From: an uncultured Prevotella sp.
GTDB lineage: Bacteria > Bacteroidota > Bacteroidia > Bacteroidales > Bacteroidaceae
NCBI GenBank assembly: GCA_900553965.1
Contig: USFX01000080.1
Coordinates: 1 to 11,632, forward strand
Length of the DNA: 11,632 nt
Reading direction: 5' to 3'
Below the pieces are notes generated by a model, which saw nothing but the letters and a program-made list of their open reading frames with translations, did no database searches and was not told where the DNA came from. A program made the position numbers and the translations under genes. Positions 1 to 6,099 of this stretch are shown piece by piece (position 1 is the stretch's first letter; every line of letters begins with the position of its first letter).

Positions 1-157
1 CCTTTTCGATAACGTCGGTTGTCTTGCGGACACCGCCAATCTGGTTGTAGGAAGCGAAGTTGGATGCAAGTCCGCCTCCCTTTGACTCCTGTATCAGTAC
101 GATACCAATCATGAGTGCTGATACCAGCAAGATGAGAATTACTAATAATGTGTACAT
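1..157 (-). CDS. secG: SecG, Sec translocon subunit (3' end off window)
   Basis: Only the first 52 codons are in the window; the C-terminus lies beyond base 1. SecG is a small inner-membrane protein that binds SecYE and assists SecA-driven protein export. The visible protein starts MYTLLVILILLVSALMIGIV, a first membrane helix at about residues 3-21. It continues through the SecG hallmark loop QESKGGGLASNF (about 23-34) and GGVRKTTD (about 41-48). The ATG at 157-155 is the only sensible start, because the membrane helix begins right after it. It lies 2 bases after the stop of the TPR-like gene. There is no Shine-Dalgarno site, but the A-rich 3' end of the upstream gene (AATAATAAAAAAATAAAG) sits where Bacteroidetes ribosomes prefer A-rich sequence. 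Translation is therefore probably tied to the upstream gene. Confidence 0.93.
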   Translation of the reverse strand, partial: MYTLLVILILLVSALMIGIVLIQESKGGGLASNFASYNQIGGVRKTTDVIEK

Positions 158-159
158 TT

Positions 160-924
160 TTACTTTATTTTTTTATTATTATTTATTATCAATTTCTCAA
201 GGAAACGTATTTGGTCTGCAAAGTAAGCATTTTTTTTTGGATAATTCAAACTTAATCGCCGAATAATTTCCAAAGCCTTTGAATATCGTCCCTGTTTTAT
301 GTAAATCCGGGCCAATGTCTCTGTGAAATAGCTTTCGTCGCCGCTTTTTCCGTCTTCTTTTTCCGTTTCGTCGATTTGCGGAACGAATAGCGGGTTCTCG
401 CTTAGCACAATCTTTCCTTTGTCGTTCTCGATGAAGCTGTCGATGAGACTATGTCCTTTCAGCTGTGGGGCAGTGGCTTCAGCATCTGGTCCCTCATCGC
501 TTTCTGTTTCCAATAGATAGGCGACATAGTCAACTGCCGCATCTGCTGGTGTCGGCTTACGTTTTTTCTTTCCGTCCTTTTCCTCTTCCTTCGGGATGGA
601 GTCAAGGAAGGAGTCTATCAGTGATATGGTTCTGTTTCCGTCTGTGCGTGCCGATGTTGTTTCCTCTTTGCCGGTTGTCCGTTTGGAGGTCAGTCGGTAG
701 TGGGCAGCTTCAACCATTCGGAAAATCACTTTGCGGTCACTTATATAGATAGCTGCACGACGCAGCTCTTCGTCGAATGTCGGGTCGTGGAGCAGATATA
801 GATTTTGCAGCATCAGCAATCGTGCTGTCTGGAAATACGGATATAGTGCCAGCATGGAGCGAAGCTCATACAGAGTGTCTCTGTCGAGTTTTTCGGGGTG
901 ATTGATAAGCTCTGCTATGTCCAT
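160..924 (-). CDS. Conserved Bacteroidetes TPR-like protein, function unknown
   Basis: This is a 254-residue soluble protein with no signal peptide or membrane helix. The N-terminal part (about 1-80) is helical (LYELRSMLALYPYFQTARLL) and resembles TPR/alpha-solenoid proteins. The middle (about 80-195) is charged and low in complexity. It carries a short motif twice, SLIDSF at 101-106 and again at 159-164, with DYVAYLL between. The C-terminus (about 199-247, ETLARIYIKQGRYSKALEII) fits one TPR hairpin. The gene is 10 bp after the lptE-like gene and 2 bp before secG, so all three are probably co-transcribed. I recognise it as the tetratricopeptide protein often annotated beside secG in Bacteroidales, but no biochemical role is known to me. 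A scaffold or assembly factor in the envelope cluster is inference. A run of nine A (coding strand, 238-230) lies near the 3' end. Confidence 0.8.
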   Translation of the reverse strand: MDIAELINHPEKLDRDTLYELRSMLALYPYFQTARLLMLQNLYLLHDPTFDEELRRAAIYISDRKVIFRMVEAAHYRLTSKRTTGKEETTSARTDGNRTISLIDSFLDSIPKEEEKDGKKKRKPTPADAAVDYVAYLLETESDEGPDAEATAPQLKGHSLIDSFIENDKGKIVLSENPLFVPQIDETEKEDGKSGDESYFTETLARIYIKQGRYSKALEIIRRLSLNYPKKNAYFADQIRFLEKLIINNNKKIK

Positions 925-934
925 AGGTCGTCAA

Positions 935-1513
935 TTACCAGTTGGCTACGGTTGCGTTGAATATCTGGTCAGTTATCTCTTCCACCATCTGGGTGACCAG
1001 CTCTTCCTGAACTGAATTTAGAGACTGTGTCGTCTCGTATGTTGCGGAAGCCGTGAACTGCCGTTCGAAGTCTTCCGTATGTTTGGCGTTGTTCGTAAAT
1101 CTCACGTTGACTGTCATTGACAGTTCCGTCTGTGCCGAATAGCCTTCGCTTGAAACGGCTTTGTTGCGCTGCTCATAGCGCGTTATTTCGCCCTCCACTT
1201 TGAGGTCACCGTTGCGTTTGACCTGTATCAGGCGGGTATGATTGGCGTATATGTCCTTCAATTTGTTGTTGAATATGCTTGCCATCGGTCCCCAGACATA
1301 GCTGGAGCGTATGGGGAAATCGGCAATTTGTATAGTCTTGGTCGTACTGTAGTCTATGCTTGCTCCGTTGAACTTATAGGATACGGAACATGAAAGCAGC
1401 AACAACAGGACAGGCAGACATAACGACAGACGGAATCCGCGCAGAACCGTTCCTGATTCTGTCTTGTGCCGTATGTTCCTTATATGAAATCCTGTTTTCT
1501 TTATTTGTTTCAT
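935..1513 (-). CDS. lptE: LptE-like LPS-assembly lipoprotein
   Basis: This 192-residue lipoprotein would, by family, plug and stabilise the outer-membrane LPS translocon LptD. The lipobox LLSC ends at Cys42, after a hydrophobic stretch at about 27-40 (FRLSLCLPVLLLLL). The next residues, SVSYKFNGASID, are the typical start of Bacteroidetes LptE proteins. They are followed by beta/alpha segments such as IQIADFPI (about 61-68) and the late helix LVTQMVEEITDQIFNATVANW near the C-terminus. The signal region is odd: about 23 mostly polar, basic residues precede the hydrophobic core, longer than usual. I kept the ATG at 1513 because no nearer ATG or GTG exists in frame before the lipobox. A 106-bp gap separates it from the sigma-54 activator upstream. 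The TPR-like gene starts 10 bp after its stop. Confidence 0.85.
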   Translation of the reverse strand: MKQIKKTGFHIRNIRHKTESGTVLRGFRLSLCLPVLLLLLSCSVSYKFNGASIDYSTTKTIQIADFPIRSSYVWGPMASIFNNKLKDIYANHTRLIQVKRNGDLKVEGEITRYEQRNKAVSSEGYSAQTELSMTVNVRFTNNAKHTEDFERQFTASATYETTQSLNSVQEELVTQMVEEITDQIFNATVANW

Positions 1514-1619
1514 TTGTTTCTGCTTTCTTCGTTATATATAATAATGTGTAAATGGCTGTATCGTGTTTCTTCAGAACATCAGAATTGCTGTATCGACAAT
1601 GTCTTTCTGCTGTCGTAAG
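1514..1619. other. 106-bp gap between sigma-54 activator and lptE
   Basis: The gap is AT-rich toward the lptE start (minus strand CACATTATTATATATAACG). I found no TAnnTTTG box, no GG-N10-GC sigma-54 site and no terminator hairpin. The bases just before the lptE ATG are A-rich (GAAGAAAGCAGAAACAA), which fits Bacteroidetes translation starts. Read-through from the activator is the simplest explanation for lptE expression. Confidence 0.5.
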
Positions 1620-2876
1620 TCATTCCAGCCCGTATTGCTTTATTCTTCGGTAGAGCGTTCGGTCAGAGATTCCCAGCTCCTGTGCCGCTTTTTTTCTGTT
1701 TCCACCGTTTCTTTCCAATGCTTTTTCCAGCATCTGCCGGCTCAAATCGTTCAGGTTCAGGCTCTCCGGCTCGCGTTCCGGCTCGACATATTCTTCGGCG
1801 ATAGCGTCCTCAGCCTGTTGTTTTTGCTGTGTGGATGAGATGTAGATCTGCTGTGGAGTCACTGTTGCCGGTGTTGTCGGCATCTGGCTTCCGCCGTCGT
1901 CTTTTCCGACCAGAGTCGTGCCTCCTCCATGAGCGTCTTCAATCTGTTTCTTCAGCATGTTGAAGTTGCGTCGCAGTTCGTTCACATTGCCGCGCAACTC
2001 GAACAAAATCTTATAGAGAATCTCGCGTTCGTTCTCGAAGCTGTGGTCTTCGCTCTTGCTTATCGTGGCCAGTTGTGTGCTTTCCTGGTCTTGCGGAATG
2101 AATCGTGTCAAGACCTCCGGAGTTATCTGCCGTTCAGTGCTCAGGATGGAAATCTGTTCTGTGATGTTCTTCAACTGCCGTACGTTTCCCGGCCATTTAT
2201 ATTTCATCAGCATCCTCTTCGCCTCATCCGTCAGCACGACTTTCTCCATTCTGTATTTCTCGGCCATCTGCATGGCAAACAGGCGGAAGAGCAGCACGAT
2301 GTCCTCGCCCCTGTCACGCAACGGCGGCATCTGTATCGGTATGGAGTTGAGGCGGTAGTAGAGGTCTTCGCGGAAGCGGCCTTCGCTGATGGCCTTGCGT
2401 ATATTGACATTTGTAGCAGCCACAATCCGCACGTCAGTCCGTTTCACCTCAGTTGCTCCCACGGGGATATATTCGCCCGTTTCGAGTACGCGCAGCAGCC
2501 GAGCCTGTGTTGCCAATGGCAGTTCGCCCACCTCATCAAGGAAGAGCGTTCCCTTGTTTGCCACGCCGAAATATCCGGGACTGTCGTTGATGGCGCCCGT
2601 AAAAGAGCCCTTCACGTGTCCGAACAGTTCACTGTCGATGGTGCCTTCGGGAATGGAACCGCAGTTGATGGCAAAATATTTCTCCCGCCGGCGGGGCGAA
2701 TTGTCATGAATGACACGCGGGATAATCTCTTTTCCCACACCGCTCTCGCCCACGATGAGCACACTGAGGTCGGTCGGCGCCACCTGCATGGCGACGTCGA
2801 GGACATGGTTCAGCGCATCGCAGTTGCCTACGATATTATACCGTTGCTTGATTGTCTGCAGTTCAGATGTCTTCAT
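1620..2876 (-). CDS. Sigma-54-dependent activator (AAA+ and Fis HTH, no sensor domain)
   Basis: This 418-residue bacterial enhancer-binding protein would use ATP to remodel RNA polymerase-sigma-54 and open promoters. Visible motifs in order are: Walker A GESGVGKE (43-50); the sigma-54 contact loop as GSFTGA (90-95, with Ser in place of the usual Ala of GAFTGA); Walker B GTLFLDEVGE (109-118); sensor I VRIVAATN (149-156); arginine-finger region FREDLYYRLN (168-177); and sensor II WPGNVRQL (228-235). A long linker (about 250-375), rich in Gln, Thr and Glu, leads to a Fis-type HTH at about 379-418 (NRKKAAQELGISDRTLYRRI). Only about 20 residues precede the AAA+ domain, so there is no receiver, GAF or PAS domain. 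Control must come from its amount, a partner protein or the linker. It heads the lptE-TPR-secG cluster. I saw no clear -24/-12 site in the nearby gaps. Confidence 0.93.
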   Translation of the reverse strand: MKTSELQTIKQRYNIVGNCDALNHVLDVAMQVAPTDLSVLIVGESGVGKEIIPRVIHDNSPRRREKYFAINCGSIPEGTIDSELFGHVKGSFTGAINDSPGYFGVANKGTLFLDEVGELPLATQARLLRVLETGEYIPVGATEVKRTDVRIVAATNVNIRKAISEGRFREDLYYRLNSIPIQMPPLRDRGEDIVLLFRLFAMQMAEKYRMEKVVLTDEAKRMLMKYKWPGNVRQLKNITEQISILSTERQITPEVLTRFIPQDQESTQLATISKSEDHSFENEREILYKILFELRGNVNELRRNFNMLKKQIEDAHGGGTTLVGKDDGGSQMPTTPATVTPQQIYISSTQQKQQAEDAIAEEYVEPEREPESLNLNDLSRQMLEKALERNGGNRKKAAQELGISDRTLYRRIKQYGLE

Positions 2877-3036
2877 TTAGCTGACAAAATTACACAATTT
2901 ATTCGACATCCGGACCATTTGGCATGCTTTTTTTGATTTCATGGGTGATTTGAAACACGAATGAGAAAACTGTAGACATGAGTATGGAGTTGCGATTAGA
3001 GGATTATTGCCTTGCCATTTATAAAGATTTGTTCAA
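2877..3036. other. 160-bp gap between RND operon and sigma-54 activator
   Basis: This gap separates the stop of the second permease from the activator ATG. It holds the TAATTTTG promoter candidate, a run of seven T on the plus strand (2928-2934), and a 21-codon minus-strand reading frame (2942-2877) whose stop codon abuts the activator ATG. No hairpin followed by a T-run is visible, so no terminator for the efflux operon could be identified. Confidence 0.6.
2885..2892 (-). promoter_or_regulatory. Candidate Bacteroidetes -7 promoter box (TAATTTTG)
   Basis: On the minus strand TAATTTTG matches the Bacteroidetes primary-sigma -7 consensus TAnnTTTG and ends 8 bases before the ATG of the sigma-54 activator. 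A -33 TTTG at the expected 19-21 bp spacing is not visible, so the match is partial. Used with normal spacing, it would give an almost leaderless mRNA. It is the only consensus -7 box I found in any intergenic gap of the window. Confidence 0.45.
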
Positions 3037-6000
3037 TTAAGAGTGACGTTTCTTATTACCGCTAAGCAGCATTACTAAAGGCAGGAATAGAACGAGTGGA
3101 ATTACGCTTAGCGACAAACCGCCTATCGTTCCTACGGCAAGAGAGAACCAGAATGGCTGTTCTTCCGGGCCGTCCAGCAGAAACGGTATCATGCCGATGA
3201 CCGTGGAAAGCACTGTCAGCATTATCGGGACAATCTTGTGGTTGAAAGCGGTAACAAACCAACGAACTCCCTGTCGCTTCCGCGTTTCATGCTGACTATT
3301 AGGAATATCATATTGACGGTTGGAAATGTCATGCTGACGGACGATGATGTTATACTGACAGACTATATATATACCGGCATTCACCGTGAGACCGGCCAGC
3401 AGCACCATGGCCGCAAAGCCGCCCGTACCGAAGGGCACGCCTGTGACATAATACGTGACGAAAAGTCCGATGAACGAAACCGGAATTAGCAGTGTGACGG
3501 CAAGCGACTGAAGCAGACTCTCGAAAAGGATGGCAAGTATGAAGAACACGATTACGGCCACAAGCCCTATCAGCCAATATTGCGTTCCGTCGTCCTCGTA
3601 TGCGCCGCTGGTCTTGTTCAGACAGCGGAAACCGACGGGAAACGTCGCGTTAAATTTTTCGGTGATGCTCTTGATATAACGGCCGGTATAGGTGTACGAC
3701 CCGAGCACGTTGAAAGCCACGCGCAACACATATTCCTGATTGTCCCTCGGAATGATGTTCTTAGCCTTGCGTCTGCTTATGTCCATAAATCCCGACGGCC
3801 GCACCTGACGGCCGCCGGAGATGACATAGGAGTTTTCCACCTGCCATAAGTCGAACGAGTTGACCGCCGTCGTGTGTACCGTCACGTCCATCATCTTTCC
3901 TCCAACGTCAATCTTTTCCGCCTCGCGGTCAGCCAACAGACTCTGGAGAGAGGAATGAATATCGTGCGCGCTGATGCTGTCGGCGGCCATCATGCCGCGG
4001 TCGTATGACATGAAAAATTCGTCTTCCTGTTCTTCATGCCCCGGCGTGACGATTGCCAAGTCGGTCACCCGTCTGTTCCTCTGCATCTCCTCCACCATAT
4101 CCTCGGCAAAGCGATAGAGCCGCTCATAGTCATATCCGGCAATCTCAATGCGGTTTGCCCTGTATTGCAGATTCAGCGAGTTGCTGAATCCGCGTTCGCT
4201 CACTCCCGACGTCGCCCAGTCGGCGCCGCCTATGGTTATCACCTTTCCTATGACGCGACTTTCCAGAAGAAAAGGAAAGCCGGCCGCCAACGCCTCGTCC
4301 TTGAACTCGACGACGATTGCAGCACCGCTCGGACGGACCACCGTCTCAAACCGCTTTATCTCCTTGAACTGCGACAGCAGAGCCTCAACCTCCCTGACCT
4401 TGCCGTTCAGCTCATGAACACTTCCGCCCAACGGCATCTGCGCACGGACATACAGCTTCGTTTCCTTCTCCTTTTGCCGGAACGTGTTGCTGTCGAGACT
4501 GTCCGTGAACAGTTTGAGCGAACCGGCGAACATACCGGCAAACACCAGCAGCAGCGCGCAGCGCGCCCACTGCCGTTGCCCCATACCGGCATAGCACGAA
4601 TACAGGCGCGAGAACCACACAACGAAACGCGTATGTAGGTTTCGCTTCAAGAAGGTCTTCCTACGCGTCACACCGAACTGCGCGACAAGAGCCGGAGTGA
4701 AAAACAGAGCCACAGCAACGGCGACAAGAAGATTTATCATCACGACGACAGAAAAATCCTTCAGGTCATGCCTCAGATAGTCCGGCAGCCAGAAGACGAT
4801 GACCAGCGCCCCGACAGTGGTCATCATCGCTGCAAGTATTCCGGTGAAAGCCCTGCGGTCGCGGTAGTAGGCGTAGTGGTCGGCCATGACGATGGCCGAG
4901 TCGATGATGATGCCCAGCGAGACGGTTATTCCCGCCATTGAGAACGGATGGAGACGGATGTCGGCCAACCAGTAGAACATTACGGCGATGAGAATGTTCG
5001 CAAGCAGGGAAATGCTGATGACAGCAAGATAGCGCCATCTGAATCCGCCGCACATCCACACAAACACCAGCAGGATGGCCAGCGTCAGCGACGAGCGCGC
5101 CACCAGCGTGCGGAACTCTTTCATCTGTTCCTCCGCACGGTCGTAAGACAGCGACGGGTGGAGCGTGGTGGCTGATGCCTCCATCACGCTTTTCACCCGG
5201 TCGGAGACACTGACCACGTTGGCGTCCTTGTCCGCATAGACATTGACATAGATGGTGTTCATACCGTTCACACGATAGTAGCTTCCGGGCTTCCGTTCAC
5301 GGATGTTACACGTGGCAAGGTTGTTGAGATATACAATCTTGCCGCCGATGTTCTTCAGCGGCATCTGCTCAAACCGCCTCCGTTCCTCTTTCGACGACAG
5401 CAGTAGCGGGATTGTGACCCTTCCGCCCTCCGCCGAAACCTCGCCGACAATATCTTCACGGCCGGAGAAATTGCGGATGGCGTCGATGATATCGGAACTG
5501 CCTATACCGTAAACGGCCAACTGCTCCGCGTCATATTCCACCTCCATATAGTGGGCAGTCGTGCCGGTTATGTCGACATGATGGACGCCCTCAATGCGTT
5601 CGACGGCATGTTTTGTCTCTCTTTCGGCTATCTGCCGCATCTGCTCGCCCGACATGTCGGCGTTCAGCATGTATGTCAGAATCAACTTCACCTCGTTGTC
5701 GTCACCAAGCACGGTGCTCACCTCACCGCCCGACACGGTAGGATAGGACACGCCTTCGGGCAGCTTGCCCCTGATCTGACGCAGAATCGAGGCAATCTCA
5801 AATTTCGTCGCTGACACGTCGGCCTTCTGTTTCAGCTCCACCGTGATCCGCCCGCTGCCGAACCGGCTCACCGACGAGACTTTCTCCACCCCGCGCACCG
5901 AACTCACCAGAGCCTCTATGCGCGACGTGACGTTCTGTTCCACGACCTTTGCCGAAGCGTTTTTCCATCTGTATGAGATGGTGAGAGTCTTGCCCTGTTC

Positions 6001-6099
6001 CGGCCGCGGCTTGTTGCTGATGTCCAGCTGCGGAACGAGCGCCCCGCCGACAACCATCAATACGCACAACACGAGCAGTATGGAGAACGAATGTTTCAT
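3037..6099 (-). CDS. RND efflux permease, second of a tandem pair
   Basis: This 1020-residue inner-membrane pump subunit belongs to the RND superfamily (HAE1/AcrB-like broad family). It would move substrates from periplasm or membrane using the proton gradient. Twelve membrane helices can be placed: TM1 at about 6-23; TM2-6 at about 338-470; TM7 at about 513-528; TM8-12 at about 841-1012. Two large periplasmic porter/docking halves lie between them. TM4 has GIIIDSAIV: Asp400 matches AcrB Asp407, but Ser401 replaces Asp408. In TM10, LTVNAGIYIV puts Val906 where AcrB has the proton-relay Lys940. The N-terminus (MKHSFSILLV) lacks the usual short cytoplasmic helix before TM1, a feature I associate with a Bacteroidetes-specific permease subgroup. 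The ATG overlaps the stop of the upstream permease by 4 bp, implying coupled translation. The TM10-TM11 cytoplasmic loop contains a 21-bp tandem repeat. Substrate is unknown. Confidence 0.92.
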   Translation of the reverse strand: MKHSFSILLVLCVLMVVGGALVPQLDISNKPRPEQGKTLTISYRWKNASAKVVEQNVTSRIEALVSSVRGVEKVSSVSRFGSGRITVELKQKADVSATKFEIASILRQIRGKLPEGVSYPTVSGGEVSTVLGDDNEVKLILTYMLNADMSGEQMRQIAERETKHAVERIEGVHHVDITGTTAHYMEVEYDAEQLAVYGIGSSDIIDAIRNFSGREDIVGEVSAEGGRVTIPLLLSSKEERRRFEQMPLKNIGGKIVYLNNLATCNIRERKPGSYYRVNGMNTIYVNVYADKDANVVSVSDRVKSVMEASATTLHPSLSYDRAEEQMKEFRTLVARSSLTLAILLVFVWMCGGFRWRYLAVISISLLANILIAVMFYWLADIRLHPFSMAGITVSLGIIIDSAIVMADHYAYYRDRRAFTGILAAMMTTVGALVIVFWLPDYLRHDLKDFSVVVMINLLVAVAVALFFTPALVAQFGVTRRKTFLKRNLHTRFVVWFSRLYSCYAGMGQRQWARCALLLVFAGMFAGSLKLFTDSLDSNTFRQKEKETKLYVRAQMPLGGSVHELNGKVREVEALLSQFKEIKRFETVVRPSGAAIVVEFKDEALAAGFPFLLESRVIGKVITIGGADWATSGVSERGFSNSLNLQYRANRIEIAGYDYERLYRFAEDMVEEMQRNRRVTDLAIVTPGHEEQEDEFFMSYDRGMMAADSISAHDIHSSLQSLLADREAEKIDVGGKMMDVTVHTTAVNSFDLWQVENSYVISGGRQVRPSGFMDISRRKAKNIIPRDNQEYVLRVAFNVLGSYTYTGRYIKSITEKFNATFPVGFRCLNKTSGAYEDDGTQYWLIGLVAVIVFFILAILFESLLQSLAVTLLIPVSFIGLFVTYYVTGVPFGTGGFAAMVLLAGLTVNAGIYIVCQYNIIVRQHDISNRQYDIPNSQHETRKRQGVRWFVTAFNHKIVPIMLTVLSTVIGMIPFLLDGPEEQPFWFSLAVGTIGGLSLSVIPLVLFLPLVMLLSGNKKRHS
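3287..3370 (-). repeat. Four imperfect 21-bp in-frame tandem repeats inside the RND permease gene
   Basis: On the plus strand, units start at 3287 (tcatgctgactattaggaat), 3308 (tcatattgacggttggaaat), 3329 (tcatgctgacggacgatgat) and 3350 (ttatactgacagactatata), each 21 bp long. In the encoded protein they give the heptads CQYNIIV, RQHDISN, RQYDIPN and SQHETRK, in translation order. Repeats lie at the end of TM10 and in the cytoplasmic TM10-TM11 loop. Because 21 is a multiple of 3, gain or loss of units would keep the reading frame. The first-translated unit is the most divergent and runs into the membrane helix. Confidence 0.85.

Noticed and set aside
1929..2936. Plus-strand open frame of 335 codons opposite the sigma-54 activator
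   Set aside because: It is antisense to a gene with full AAA+ and HTH motifs, its translation shows no recognisable domain, and it owes its length to GC-biased third positions of the real gene.
2940..3036. Terminator after the second RND permease
   Set aside because: No stem followed by a T-run was found on the minus strand; the only T-run nearby is on the plus strand.
3287..3370. Tandem 21-bp repeats as a CRISPR array
   Set aside because: There are no spacers, the units are directly adjacent and in frame, and they lie inside a coding sequence.
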